DNA of 64,000 bases. Origin: Paraburkholderia youngii (GTDB lineage: Bacteria > Pseudomonadota > Gammaproteobacteria > Burkholderiales > Burkholderiaceae). The position numbers were made by a program, and so were the translations under genes. Where the stretch lies: contig NZ_JAALDK010000001.1 in assembly GCF_013366925.1 (NCBI RefSeq), positions 744,001 through 808,000 of the forward strand. The letters run 5' to 3'. Under the pieces are notes generated by a model. It did no database searches, was not told the DNA's origin, and saw only the letters and a list, made by a program, of their open reading frames with translations. Shown in pieces: positions 19,369-29,048 of this stretch (its first letter is position 1; each line of letters starts with the position of its first letter).

Positions 19369-20735
19369 TGGCTCTCCGTCGAGGGCAGCGCGGGCAAGAT
19401 CTGGCCGACGCACGAACCAAAGCCGATCCGATAGCCGTCTCCTTGGCACCACCCGAGCAAGGTTAGCTCGTCGCCGTCTTCGATGAACGACCGGACTTCG
19501 CCGTTACCGACATCGAGCGGCTTCTGTCCGTTCCAGGTCAGTTCGAGAAAACTGCCGAAGGTCCCGATGTCGCCGGATACGGCATCAGACTCCGGCCCGC
19601 TGATCGTGCCCGAACCCATCAGATCGCCGACGCGGGTATTACAGCCGCCGGATGTGTGGTGCGCCAGCTGCTGCGCCATAGACCAGTACATGTGTTTGAA
19701 GTTGGTGCGAGCAATTGTTTTGGCGACGTCTGCGTGTTGCGGCTTGAGTCGCACTTCCAGTTCCAGATCGACGCCCGCGCGGTGCGCACCACGCAAATAA
19801 GCAAGCGGCTGCGGGTCTTGAGTCGGCTGCTCGACGCGAAATGGTGACAGTGCGTCCAAGGTCACAACCCATGGCGAGATGGTCGTGGCGAAACCTTTCG
19901 AATTGAATGGTCCAAGCGGCTGATATTCCCACTGCTGAATGTCGCGCGCACTCCAGTCGTTCAGCAGGACCATACCGAAGATGTGCTCGTCGGCCGCCTT
20001 CGCGTCGATCGGAGAGCCTAGAGCATTGCCAATTCCGACGAAAAATCCGGTTTCCAGTTCGATGTCCAGCTTGCAGCACGGCCCGTATGTGGGGCGCGCG
20101 TCGTTAGGGCCTTTACGCTGACCGTTCGGCCGGCGAACCGGTGTTCCGCTGACCACGACCGACGACGCGCGACCGTTGTAGCCGATTGGAATCTCGAGCC
20201 AGTTCGGCATCAGGGCGTTGCGGGGATCCCTGAACATCGAACCGACGTTCGTTGCGTGCTCGCGCGACGAATAGAAGTCTGTGTAGCCGGGGATTTCGAA
20301 TGGCAGATGCATTTGCGCATCGGCTTGCTTAACCATCGCGCGCGCGCGCAATCCGGCATCGGCGCGCAGCGTCGCAACGTCAGCCGACAAGAGCGAAGAC
20401 AACTGGCTGCGGATGCTCGACCATACGAGGCGGCCCATCGACACGAAATCGTTAAGCCGTTTCTGCCGGAACACGCTTTTCGGATTGCCATCGTCGTCGA
20501 CTGCCGCGTAGGGAATCGTAATTACCCGGGCTGCTTCGAGCGCAGCGAGGTCGACGATCCAGTCGCCGATCGCGACACCAACTCGCGGGGAATTGCCGCC
20601 CGTCGAAAAGACGCCGAACGGAAGATTCTGGATCGGGAAATCGGTTTTTCCGTCGTTAGCTGATTCGACCCAGCTTTTCAGATCCGCGCGTGTGGTCTGT
20701 GAAACGACATCGCCGGGTTCGATAGTAGCGCTCAT
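19365..20735 (-). CDS. fahA: Fumarylacetoacetase, copy 2
   Basis: 456 residues, about 20 longer than copy 1, mainly in a loop near residue 85 and at the C-terminus. Family motifs are intact ([57 protein letters not shown]). The ATG at 20735 overlaps the stop of the broken hmgA (ATGA). The frame stays open upstream into hmgA, but that extension is an off-frame reading of hmgA. Translation that depended on coupling to hmgA may be lowered by the amber codon there. Confidence 0.93.
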   Translation of the reverse strand: MSATIEPGDVVSQTTRADLKSWVESANDGKTDFPIQNLPFGVFSTGGNSPRVGVAIGDWIVDLAALEAARVITIPYAAVDDDGNPKSVFRQKRLNDFVSMGRLVWSSIRSQLSSLLSADVATLRADAGLRARAMVKQADAQMHLPFEIPGYTDFYSSREHATNVGSMFRDPRNALMPNWLEIPIGYNGRASSVVVSGTPVRRPNGQRKGPNDARPTYGPCCKLDIELETGFFVGIGNALGSPIDAKAADEHIFGMVLLNDWSARDIQQWEYQPLGPFNSKGFATTISPWVVTLDALSPFRVEQPTQDPQPLAYLRGAHRAGVDLELEVRLKPQHADVAKTIARTNFKHMYWSMAQQLAHHTSGGCNTRVGDLMGSGTISGPESDAVSGDIGTFGSFLELTWNGQKPLDVGNGEVRSFIEDGDELTLLGWCQGDGYRIGFGSCVGQILPALPSTESQ

Positions 20736-22141
20736 GACTTTACTTCCGGATTGAATTGGTTCTTGAGTCCCTGCCAGCACTCGAAGTATTCGTTTTGTAG
20801 TTGCGATGTTTCTAGTGCGAACCGGGTCGGCTTGATGAGGGTGCGGGTCTCGAACATGAAAGCCATGGTGGCGTCGACCTTGACCGGTTTGGACGTATCG
20901 GCGGCGGATGCCTTTTCGAACGTGTCCGCGTCCGGACCATGACCTGACATGCAGTTGTGCAGACTTGCACCGCCCGGAACGAAGCCTTCCGCTTTCGCGT
21001 CGTACTCGCCATGAATCAGGCCCATGAATTCGCTTGCGACATTGCGATGGAACCATGGAGGGCGAAATGTATCCTCTCCGGTCAGCCAGCGCGGCGGAAA
21101 TATAACGAAATCGATCGTGTCGACGCCCGGAGTGTCGCTGACTGACTGCAAGACCAAAAAGATCGATGGGTCCGGATGATCGAAGCTGATCGAACCGATC
21201 GTGTTGAATAGACGAAGGTCGTACTTGTACGGCGCGTAGTTTCCATGCCACGCAACGACGTCGAGCGGCGAATGATCGATGTCCGCGCGCCACAAGTGTC
21301 CGTTCATCTTTGCGACTAGCTCGAAGCTACCTTCGCGTACTTCGTAGGCGGCGAGTGGCGTCAGAAAATCGCGCGGATTGGCCAAGCCGTTTGATCCGAT
21401 CGGGCCGAGATCGGGCAGGCGAAATAATGCGCCGAAGTTCTCACAGATGTAGCCGCGTGCGTGGCCGTCCGGTAGTTCGACTCGAAAGCGCACGCCGCGA
21501 GGAATGACGGCGACCTCTTGCGGGCTGAGTTCGAGGAGTCCGAGCTCCGTGGCGATGCTGAGTCTGCCGTCCTGGGGAACGATCAGCAGTTCACCATCGG
21601 CGCTGTAGAAGAAGCGGTCCGACATCGAGCGGTTCGCCGCGTAAAGATGAATCGCGCAGCCGTTCATCGACTCTGCGGAACCATTGCCTGCCATTGTCAC
21701 CATGCCGTCGACGAAATCCGTCGGGTTAGCAGGATAGGGCAGCGGGTCCCAGCGGAGCTGGTTCGGCGGTGTCGGTGGCACGTTGGAAAAGTCGCTGAGA
21801 AGGCGGCTATTTTCAACTTGCGTGAATGGCCGGTGGACCGCGGCCGGCCGCACCCGGTACAGCCAGGACCGGCGGTTATGCGAGCGCGGTGCCGTGAACG
21901 CAGTACCGGATAGTTGTTCGGCATAGAGCCCATAAGGTGCTCGCTACGGCGAATTGCGGCCAATCGGAAGTCCGCCGGCGAGCGCCTCGGTCGCGAATTC
22001 GCTGCCGAATCCAGACTGATATCCGGGAGGGTGCGCTGAATGTGCAGAGTCCCGCGGAGCGCGCTTCAGCAGGGGGTTGCGTAATGAGCCCTGGTCCGCC
22101 GGCTCGAATCGGGCAGTGGCTTCCTGCGCGGTGGGTTTCAC
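20732..22141 (-). pseudogene. hmgA: Homogentisate 1,2-dioxygenase copy 2, interrupted by in-frame TAG
   Basis: A 469-codon homogentisate dioxygenase frame starting at GTG 22141 (AAGGAG upstream). Codon 66 is TAG (minus strand, 21946-21944), where copy 1 has CAG in the motif GRNSPQ. The frame continues unchanged after it: [20 protein letters not shown] follows, then the complete catalytic half with [14 protein letters not shown] and CMSGHGPD. No frameshift is needed. Only a 373-residue restart lacking the N-terminal barrel strands could be made. This is a young nonsense mutation, or a sequencing error. The intact copy 1 would relieve selection. Confidence 0.85.
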
Positions 22142-22213
22142 TATTTGTCTCCTTGCTGGATTGCCTTAAACGGGGCCGGCTCGGCGTGACCGGTCCGGCC
22201 CACGAACGGAGTG

Positions 22214-23170
22214 TCAGCCCTCGAGCGTCTCCCACATTTCCTTGTCGCGCTGAGCCGTCCAGATACGCGGGTCGGGATATTGCGTTGCCTCATCGTGTGC
22301 GCGCGTTACATCGAAGGGCATGCAGTGATCAAAAATCACCCAGTCGCCAAATTTCGGTTTCAACGTGGCGTAGGCTTCCTTATAGATGGCGTTCAGATCC
22401 TTTCCGTCGCTCGCACCCGACTTGACCTTGGTGTATAGCTCGCTGATGAACGCTCGGGTTCCCGCCAGTCCGTCGGCGACTTCTTGCGGCGTTTTCAGTG
22501 CAGCGCCGCGACCGGGCACCAGTTTTTCCGGCTTGAGCGCGGCAATCGCATCGAGGGTCGCGGGCCAGTCCTGGAAGTAGGCGTCTCCCGCATACGGCGT
22601 AGCGCCGTATTCAACGAGGTCACCCGACAGCAGCACCTTGTCTTGCGGGAGCCAGACGACGGTATCGCCTTTTGTATGGCCACGGCCGAGTTGAAGAATC
22701 TGCACTTCCAGCTTGCCCATCCACAGGGTCATTTTTTTCTGGAAGGTCAGCGTCGGCCACGTCAGCCCGGGCACCGATTCGACAGCATTGAAGAGGCGGG
22801 GAAAGCGCTCGATTTCGCTCTTCATGTCCTGCTCACCGCGCTCGACGATGAGATCGTAGGTGTCCTGACTGGCGATGATCTGCTCGGCGTTGTACGCCGA
22901 GGCGCCGAGTACGCGCACCGCGTGATAGTGCGTGAGCAGGACGTACTTGATCGGCTTGTCAGTGACTTCTCGGATGCGGCGAATCACGTCCTGGGCCATA
23001 ACTGGCGTGGCTTGCGTATCCGCAACGAGCACAGCGTCGTCGCCAATGATGATGCCGGTGTTCGGGTCGCCTTCCGCCGTGTACGCGTACGCGTGCTCGG
23101 AAAGCTGCTCGAAAGTGACCTTCTTTTCTTCGGTGTCTGCGTGCGATGCGAATTTCTTTACTGACGTCAT
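22214..23170 (-). CDS. MBL-fold metallohydrolase with altered metal motif, copy 2
   Basis: 318 residues, a clear paralog of the protein at 13198. It shares the altered HYHAVR motif in place of HxHxDH and keeps the later ligands (GRGHTKGD, LLSGDLVEY, FDHCMPFDV). The C-termini also agree (IWTAQRDKEMW). It is first in the minus-strand set MBL-hmgA-fahA-maiA, with a 72-bp gap to hmgA that holds a GC-rich inverted repeat (around 22170-22200) without a T-run. A motif-type operator lies 70-96 bp upstream. Its reaction is unknown; recurrence next to hmgA-fahA-maiA suggests a repair or hydrolytic side step of that route. Confidence 0.75.
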   Translation of the reverse strand: MTSVKKFASHADTEEKKVTFEQLSEHAYAYTAEGDPNTGIIIGDDAVLVADTQATPVMAQDVIRRIREVTDKPIKYVLLTHYHAVRVLGASAYNAEQIIASQDTYDLIVERGEQDMKSEIERFPRLFNAVESVPGLTWPTLTFQKKMTLWMGKLEVQILQLGRGHTKGDTVVWLPQDKVLLSGDLVEYGATPYAGDAYFQDWPATLDAIAALKPEKLVPGRGAALKTPQEVADGLAGTRAFISELYTKVKSGASDGKDLNAIYKEAYATLKPKFGDWVIFDHCMPFDVTRAHDEATQYPDPRIWTAQRDKEMWETLEG

Positions 23171-23239
23171 GGCAAAAACCTCGGTAACGGTTGTTCATCG
23201 AATGCGTGCGCGGGTGCACACGCGACAGTGTTTAAATTA

Positions 23240-23266
23240 TATATTAGCGAATTGAATCGCATATAG
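23240..23266. promoter_or_regulatory. Candidate IclR operator upstream of MBL gene 2
   Basis: TATATTAGC - N10 - GCATATAG has the same half-sites and spacing as the site before MBL gene 1. It sits 70-96 bp before the ATG at 23170, where a repressor could cover the promoter. Nothing else is seen in the remaining gap to 23473. Confidence 0.55.
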
Positions 23267-23472
23267 ACAATTCCCCGTATGCGCCGGGTAGTGCGAGGAC
23301 GGGGTGCCAAGCGGATGAATTGCATGCCGCGGCGCGCGCGGAGACACGCGAACCGTGGTCGGCGTTCGCGTGGTCAGCAAAGGGGAAGGTAGGGACAGAC
23401 GGCGCAGCCGCTATGGGGACCGCGGCTGCGACGGATCAAGCGGGCGTCCCGACGGACAACCCGGAAGGGGTA

Positions 23473-24330
23473 TCAGTGGCCGGTTACAGGGCCTGAATAG
23501 CCGAGCCGATATGACAGCTCGGCTGCGGTCTGGCGAAGCGTTTTCGCGAGTTCGCCGTCCCATCGAACGTCGAACGTGCCGGCCGGTCCGACCAACGTGA
23601 GCGCCAGCGCGATGGTGCCGTTAAAGAGAAAGACGGGCGCCGCGATCGCGTTGACCCCCGGCAAGGGCTTGCCGGACGTGCGCGTCATTCCAACGTCGCG
23701 AATCTTGGCGTATTCGCGGAAAAGCAACTGCTTGTCCGCCGCTTTGAGCGAGGTCGCACCGCTGAGGCGCATCCCTTCGTCAGTCAGCGCCTTGAGGACC
23801 ATTTGCTCCGGCATGTACGCGCCAAAGAGCCTGCCGGTCGCCGTGTTGACCAACGACATGATGGTCCCGACCCGAAGCGTCAGGTGCAGCGGATACGAAG
23901 GGTCTTCCTGCCTGACGACTACCGGCCCGTTCGGACCCCACGTAGTCAGGAAGACGCTTTGGCCAGTTCTCGATGCCAACGCGAGCACGTCCGATTCCGC
24001 CTCTCGCAGCGGGTTCAGACGTTGCAACCCGTACAGTCCCAGCCGCAACGCGAGCGAGCCAGGCGCATAATCGCCTGAGGGTTCGACTCGCTGAACCAGC
24101 TGCAGCTTGATCAGACTGACTAGATAAGGGAAAAGCTTCGCAGGCGCCATGCCAGTCACACGCGCGATTTCCTTCAGCGGCATTGGCGTGTCCGACTGCG
24201 TGAGTGCGGAAAGAATCTCACTGCCCACCTCGACGGATTGAATCCCCCGTTGTGCCTTTTCTGTGCTTTCGGTGTCCATGCTGAGTTCAGATGAAGCTCG
24301 ATTGGTGTGGGAAATGTCGCGAGGGCTCAC
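23473..24330 (-). CDS. IclR-family transcriptional regulator 3
   Basis: 285 residues from GTG 24330, or 268 from ATG 24279; neither start has a strong ribosome site. HTH domain: RGIQSVEVGSEILSAL, then PAKLFPYLVSLIKLQLVQR. Effector domain: VGTIMSLVNTATGRLFGAYM. It resembles regulators 1 and 6 most in its HTH (an xxKxxPYLVS pattern). It is divergent from the IclR gene at 24382 with only 51-102 bp between starts, so both probably share one operator region (AATCAGC-N10-TACATTC at 24341-24364 is a weak match). Confidence 0.88.
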   Translation of the reverse strand: MSPRDISHTNRASSELSMDTESTEKAQRGIQSVEVGSEILSALTQSDTPMPLKEIARVTGMAPAKLFPYLVSLIKLQLVQRVEPSGDYAPGSLALRLGLYGLQRLNPLREAESDVLALASRTGQSVFLTTWGPNGPVVVRQEDPSYPLHLTLRVGTIMSLVNTATGRLFGAYMPEQMVLKALTDEGMRLSGATSLKAADKQLLFREYAKIRDVGMTRTSGKPLPGVNAIAAPVFLFNGTIALALTLVGPAGTFDVRWDGELAKTLRQTAAELSYRLGYSGPVTGH

Positions 24331-24381
24331 GACCCGGTAAAATCAGCAAATCTTACGTACATTCGTGCGGCAGGGGAATGG

Positions 24382-25215
24382 ATGGTAACCAGGCAGCAGT
24401 CAGATGAAAATCCGGACAAAGACGAATCCGGCGCCCGGAGGGAGCAGCGCGGTATCCAGAGCATGGAGGTCGGCGGACGCTTTCTCCAGTACCTCGCGGC
24501 AGCCGGCGAGCCGGTGACACTCGCCGAACTCAGTGCTCGGAGCGGGATTCCAGCGAATCAGGTCTTCACCTATATGGTCAGCTTGCTGCGGACCGGGCTC
24601 GTCAAGCGCGACCCTGTAACGGGTCGTTTCGAGCCCGGGCCCCTGTCGCTTCGCTTGGGACTGCATGCGTTACGCATGGTGCCCGAAGTGCGTAACGCGA
24701 TGCGGCCGGCCGTCGACTTGGCGACCCGCGTCGAACAGAGTGTGCTGCTTGCGACCTGGGGCGACCGCGGCCCCTCGGTGCTGCAAAGCATCGAGCCCGC
24801 CGTGTCTCTGCACGCAGGCGTCCACGTCGGCACGGTGATGTCCCTCGCCCACTCGACGACCGGACGCGTTTTCGCGGCATACAAGAAGGATCCCAAGGTC
24901 GAGGAACTGCTTAAAGCCGATCTCGGTTCGCAGACGCCAGAGGGCGAACACCTGACGCGGGCGCAATTCGACGCCATCCGGGCCGATATAAGAAAGCGCG
25001 GACTGGCCCGTGGCGAAGGATTGCCGATTCCGGGCGTCAACAGCATCAGTGCACCGGTTTTCGACGGCAACGGCGACATCGTTCTCGTGCTTACGCTCTT
25101 TGGCGTGGCCGGCAATTTCGATGTTGCATTGCGCGGGCCGCTTTGTACCAGCCTGCTCGAGACGACCAGGCTTCTTACTGAAAGAAACGCCGGCCCCACC
25201 GTGCAACCGGTTTAG
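24382..25215 (+). CDS. IclR-family transcriptional regulator 4
   Basis: 277 residues from the ATG at 24382, which has AGGGG upstream; a longer in-frame reading from 24307 is unlikely because it runs across the divergent promoter. HTH: RGIQSMEVGGRFLQYLA, then ANQVFTYMVSLLRTGLVKRD. Effector domain: VGTVMSLAHSTTGRVFAAY. The NQVFTYMVSL(V/L)RTGLV helix is shared with regulator 5 (30931), which marks these two as a subgroup probably reading the same DNA. It converges on an MFS gene 20 bp away. Confidence 0.9.
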   Translation: MVTRQQSDENPDKDESGARREQRGIQSMEVGGRFLQYLAAAGEPVTLAELSARSGIPANQVFTYMVSLLRTGLVKRDPVTGRFEPGPLSLRLGLHALRMVPEVRNAMRPAVDLATRVEQSVLLATWGDRGPSVLQSIEPAVSLHAGVHVGTVMSLAHSTTGRVFAAYKKDPKVEELLKADLGSQTPEGEHLTRAQFDAIRADIRKRGLARGEGLPIPGVNSISAPVFDGNGDIVLVLTLFGVAGNFDVALRGPLCTSLLETTRLLTERNAGPTVQPV

Positions 25216-25235
25216 CGGACGCCGTGGGCGCCGGC

Positions 25236-26411
25236 TCAGGTCAGACCTAACCGTGCGCTTTTGCGAGATATCAGCCATGAGAAGGCGGCCGCGATCGCGA
25301 GCAGGCCAGCGGCGCTGCCCGCAAAAACCGGCGGCGCAGTGAACCGGTCGATCAGCCAGGCCGCGCAGAATACGCCGAGCGACTGGCCGAAAAACAGGAA
25401 GCACGAAAACAGCGAAACCGCAGTGCCGCGCATGTTGGGCGCCATCTGAGTCGCGTGCGTCTGTAGCGTGTTGTGCAACGCGTAAAAGCCGAACCCCGCC
25501 AGAAAACATGCAGGCAACGCGAGCCACCAGTTGGTGAGCAATGCGAGAGTGCCATAGGCGATGGCGAGGCAGACACCTCCCAGCCGCGCAAGGTTGACCT
25601 CGCCGAGGCGTCTTACCAGCAGGCGCGCGCCCCTGCTGTAGCTCAGGCCGCCAATACCATACATTGCAACAATCCCGCCGGCCTTGGACATGGCGATATC
25701 AAAAGCGGTGTGCAAATAGATGGGAATGAAGGACAGAGCGCTGAATGCGAACGCACCTTCGATGAAAGTCACCAGCAGCACGGTCCTGGCCCAAGGAATC
25801 GAGAGTACCTCGAGCGCCCGATGAGCGGAACGGGACGGGGGCTGATGGGCGGCGTGTTGCCCCCCTGAGTCAGACCCTTCGCGCAAAACCAGCAAACCCG
25901 CTACCAGGCAAACGGCCGCGAGCGCGGCAAAGGGGGCGCGCCAGTTGAACGCGTCCGCAAGCAGTGCGCCAAACCACTGCCCTGCGACCATGCCGAACAC
26001 TGTCGCGCCTAGGAGTCTGGCGAGAATTTCCTGACGACGCTCGTAGGCGACCGTGTCGCCGATCCACGCCATCGTCAGAGGGACGATACCCGCGGCGGCT
26101 GCCCCCGACAGTACTCGGGCCGCAACCAGCTGGCCCATGGTCCCGGAAAGCGCTGCTCCAAGGTTGCCCACCGTGCATGCAAGCGTCGCAATCGCGATGA
26201 CGCGCGTCTTTCCGAATCTGTCGCCCAAAGGTCCGAACACCAGCTGCATCACGCCGTAGGCCAAGGCGAACGCGGAGATTGATTGGGCGGCGTGCCCCAT
26301 AGCCACTGCGAATGTTGTCTGCACGGCAGGCACCAGAGAATCGCAGACTCTCATGGAAGCCATGCTGGCAAAGCAACATGTGCTTAACAGCCACAAAACT
26401 TGCCTGGACAC
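25236..26411 (-). CDS. MFS transporter (drug/metabolite antiporter type)
   Basis: 391 residues with about 12 membrane helices. The motif A-like GPLGDRFGKTR (loop 2-3) is a clear MFS signature. The GTG at 26411 follows GGGAGAG. The N-terminal ten-helix layout resembles DHA1-type exporters (YbcL/AraJ-like). It is divergent from the ACS-family gene at 26733. The 320-bp gap has one full motif-type site and a half-site (GCGTATATATAAC, 26473-26485) on this gene's side. Substrate unknown; export of a toxic pathway intermediate is one possibility. Confidence 0.82.
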   Translation of the reverse strand: MSRQVLWLLSTCCFASMASMRVCDSLVPAVQTTFAVAMGHAAQSISAFALAYGVMQLVFGPLGDRFGKTRVIAIATLACTVGNLGAALSGTMGQLVAARVLSGAAAAGIVPLTMAWIGDTVAYERRQEILARLLGATVFGMVAGQWFGALLADAFNWRAPFAALAAVCLVAGLLVLREGSDSGGQHAAHQPPSRSAHRALEVLSIPWARTVLLVTFIEGAFAFSALSFIPIYLHTAFDIAMSKAGGIVAMYGIGGLSYSRGARLLVRRLGEVNLARLGGVCLAIAYGTLALLTNWWLALPACFLAGFGFYALHNTLQTHATQMAPNMRGTAVSLFSCFLFFGQSLGVFCAAWLIDRFTAPPVFAGSAAGLLAIAAAFSWLISRKSARLGLT

Positions 26412-26590
26412 TCGCTCTCCCGCTCCGGCCTGGAAATATGATGCTGGGTTTTATAAAGTAATGAATGCGTTTGCGTATATATAACAAGCTAAACACACGC
26501 TCAGGTTTGCGTAACAGGGGTTAACCCCAAGTGTGTCCCGCCGAGCGGCGTCCAAGGCCTGCAAATGACGAATAGGTACAAACCTGAATT

Positions 26591-26620
26591 ATATATATGC
26601 GAATGATGAAGCTAATATGT
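26591..26620. promoter_or_regulatory. Candidate IclR operator between divergent MFS genes
   Basis: ATATATATGC - N10 - GCTAATATGT, with outer AATT on the left. It lies 113-142 bp before the ACS transporter start. The AT-rich half-sites and 10-bp spacing match the MBL sites. A half-site at 26473-26485 (GCGTATATATAAC) serves the minus-strand side. Confidence 0.55.
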
Positions 26621-26732
26621 AACTCAGGAGGGTTGTCGTGCGTTCGCGCCGCTGCCTTCTTTCCTCTGTAGGGCGAAGTCCGCGTGACTCGCGACGGCGT
26701 CGACAGGCAAGACCACAGCACTGGAGCATCTG

Positions 26733-28076
26733 ATGACAACGCGAAGTTCCGCTTACGCGGTTCCGGCATCCGCGAACGAGATTCACACGGAGACGACGGA
26801 AGATAGTCTTTTCCGCAAAGTCACGCTGCGAATCATTCCGTTTCTGTTCTTCTGCTACGTAATCGCGATCCTGGACCGCAATAACATCGGCTTCGCGCAA
26901 CTGCAGATGAAGCACGACCTTTCGTTGACGGACGCCGCATACAGCCTTGGCGCGGTGTTCTTCTTCATCGGTTACGTGCTGTTCGAGGTGCCCAGCAACA
27001 TGCTGTTGCACAAGTTCGGCGCGAGAAAGACGTTCGCTCGAATCATGGTGCTTTGGGGGATGGCGTCAGTGCTGATGGTCGCGGTATCGACGACCACGCA
27101 GTTCTATGTGCTGCGTTTCCTGCTCGGCGTGTTCGAAGCAGGTTTCTTTCCTGGTATCGTCTTTTACCTGACTTTCTGGTTCCCGGCGCGGCGTCGCGCG
27201 GGCGCGCTGTCGATCTTTTACGCTGGCGTCGCGGTGGCGGGCGTGCTGGGCGGGCTGGTTTCTGGTTCGATCATGCGCGGCATGGATGGCATGCACGGTA
27301 TCCATGGCTGGCAGTGGATGCTGGCCATCGAAGGTGCACCGGCGGTGTTGCTGGGTGTCATCGCTTACTTCTATCTGCAAGACAATCCGTCTGCGGCATC
27401 GTGGCTGAGTCCGCGCGAGAAAGCACAGATCAGCGAAGCGCTCGCCCGGGACGCGAAGCCGACCGAACACGGACACTCGCTGCTGGCGGCGCTCGGCAAT
27501 CGTTATGTCTATCTGTTTGCGTTCGTCTATTTCTGCCTGACCTCCGGCATTCTCCTATTGCTGTTCTGGATGCCGTCGATGATCAAGGGGTTCGGCGTCA
27601 CCGACATCGTGCAAATCAGCCTTTATTCGGCCATCCCTAACGCGATTGGTGCGCTCGGGGTGATTTTGATCGCGCGCAACTCGGATCGTCGCAACGAGCG
27701 CAAGTGGCATTTCGTGATTTGCGCGGCGGGCGCGGCAGCAGCGCTCGCATTGCTGACTTCGCATGGCATCGGCTTCGCCGGTTCGATGGCCTTTTTGACT
27801 GCCGCAACCGTCCTCATTTACGCGGCTCATCCGATCTTCTGGTCCGTGCCTGCCACGTTCTTCCGTGGGCCCAACGCAGCAGCGAGCATCGCGCTCGTCA
27901 GCAGTATCGGGGTGTCGAGCGGCACCATCACACCGTACCTGATTGGCCTCATCAAGACTTACACCGGCAGCATGAGTTATGCGTTCTACTTCATCGCGGT
28001 CCTGCTCGTGCTCGCGTGCGTTGCGATGGCGCATGCCCTGCGGCACGAGCGCGCCGAAAGGGCGAGGACTGCATAA
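26733..28076 (+). CDS. MFS transporter, anion:cation symporter (ACS) family
   Basis: 447 residues, 12 helices. The N-terminus (RIIPFLFFCYVIAILDRNNI, then GFAQLQM) and FFFIGYVLFEVPSNMLLHKF are hallmarks of the ACS family, whose members take up organic anions such as phthalate, tartrate, glucarate and hydroxyphenylacetate (HpaX). The ATG at 26733 follows GGAG. An intrinsic terminator stands 20 bp after the stop, so it is monocistronic. An aromatic or alicyclic acid substrate is inferred from family and neighbourhood. Confidence 0.9.
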   Translation: MTTRSSAYAVPASANEIHTETTEDSLFRKVTLRIIPFLFFCYVIAILDRNNIGFAQLQMKHDLSLTDAAYSLGAVFFFIGYVLFEVPSNMLLHKFGARKTFARIMVLWGMASVLMVAVSTTTQFYVLRFLLGVFEAGFFPGIVFYLTFWFPARRRAGALSIFYAGVAVAGVLGGLVSGSIMRGMDGMHGIHGWQWMLAIEGAPAVLLGVIAYFYLQDNPSAASWLSPREKAQISEALARDAKPTEHGHSLLAALGNRYVYLFAFVYFCLTSGILLLLFWMPSMIKGFGVTDIVQISLYSAIPNAIGALGVILIARNSDRRNERKWHFVICAAGAAAALALLTSHGIGFAGSMAFLTAATVLIYAAHPIFWSVPATFFRGPNAAASIALVSSIGVSSGTITPYLIGLIKTYTGSMSYAFYFIAVLLVLACVAMAHALRHERAERARTA

Positions 28077-28094
28077 CCAGCTTGACCGGGGAAC

Positions 28095-28126
28095 AGGGGC
28101 GCTAGAAGTTGAAGCGCCCTTTTTTG
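28095..28126 (+). terminator. Rho-independent terminator after ACS transporter
   Basis: The perfect stem GGGCGCT/AGCGCCC (28097-28103 and 28113-28119) is followed directly by TTTTTTT. Confidence 0.9.
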
Positions 28127-28214
28127 TCTTATGCAGGTTAGTAACGGCAACAGTGGATTCTTGACGAACTCATGCGTGGCTGGCGGCGTTGCACCGCCAG
28201 CCATCGCAGCGGGT

Positions 28215-28868
28215 CTATCTTATGACCAGCGGATCGATCAGGAGAGCGGCTGCCCGCGTCGAAATCTGACCGATCTTTTGCGCGAAGGCACCGTCAGGCC
28301 TAAATGCGTCATGCGCTTGCGCGACGTTCCCGAACCACAGGCTCGCGAGGACAGTTGGCGTAACGGGCTCGGCCCATAGTCGCTCGCGTTTTGCGGTTTT
28401 CTGGGTCCAGTCGAACGAAAGTGCGGCGGCCTCGCGCTGAGCCAGGTTTGCGCCAACGACCGCTTGCCTGAAGTCGGCTCGCGATACGCTGTCGCGCATC
28501 GTCGCAGCGACGATCACCTTCACGCCTGCATGGGCGGTCGGCTCATCTTCGTGCTCCACCACGCAAAGCGTCCATCCGCGTAAAAAGTTCGGTTCATCAT
28601 TCGGGATGTGCTCGCTGCCAACGCTGGAGCGCTGCGCTTCGTCCATCACCGCGTCGCTTTCGAAGCAAAGCTCCACGACGCCGTCGATGTCGTAGTGACC
28701 CGAATCGTCTGAAAACTGCCAAAGCGTTTTATCGACCCGATTCTGCGTGTAGCTGCTGATGCCGTTCATGCATAGCGCGAGTTGCGCGTGACAGCCCGAC
28801 CAATAGGCGCGGAAGTCGCTAACGGAAGAGCCTTGCTTGCGGGACAGCAGCGTCATTCGCTTGATCAT
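28215..28868 (-). CDS. EthD-domain protein 2 (tandem repeat)
   Basis: 217 residues. The ATG at 28868 has AGGAGA 7 bp upstream; further in-frame ATGs (28985) lie beyond the promoter region. The first half has the EthD pattern KRMTLLSRKQGSSVSDFRAY, then W..CHAQLAL; the second half (from about residue 115, VKVIVAATMRDSVSRADFRQ) is a diverged repeat. Each half should form a ferredoxin-like unit, giving an intramolecular barrel. It is divergent from the FAD dehydrogenase at 29049 and shares its control region, so the two likely act in one pathway. Reaction unknown. Confidence 0.78.
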   Translation of the reverse strand: MIKRMTLLSRKQGSSVSDFRAYWSGCHAQLALCMNGISSYTQNRVDKTLWQFSDDSGHYDIDGVVELCFESDAVMDEAQRSSVGSEHIPNDEPNFLRGWTLCVVEHEDEPTAHAGVKVIVAATMRDSVSRADFRQAVVGANLAQREAAALSFDWTQKTAKRERLWAEPVTPTVLASLWFGNVAQAHDAFRPDGAFAQKIGQISTRAAALLIDPLVIR

Positions 28869-28924
28869 TTCGTCTCCTAAAAAAAGATGTTCGATGACTT
28901 CGTCGTTGCCCAATCCTAGGGATT

Positions 28925-28954
28925 GTACGGACGCAAATTGCTCTGCGTATGTAT
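28925..28954. promoter_or_regulatory. Candidate IclR operator between EthD 2 and FAD dehydrogenase 1
   Basis: GTACGGACGC - N10 - GCGTATGTAT; 7 of 10 half-site positions are complementary and the 10-bp spacing is kept. It sits in the 180-bp divergent gap, 57 bp from the EthD start and 95 bp from the dehydrogenase start. Confidence 0.45.
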
Positions 28955-29048
28955 AATTTAAGCGTATCATGTATTCATGGCCCAATGAATTGGGATTGAC
29001 GATGAGAACGCGCTGTTGCAGCGCGTTCTCGGACGACGGAGACGCATA

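Noticed and set aside
21853..22141. Frameshift in hmgA copy 2
   Set aside because: The N-terminal piece and the catalytic piece are in the same frame; a single TAG codon explains the break.
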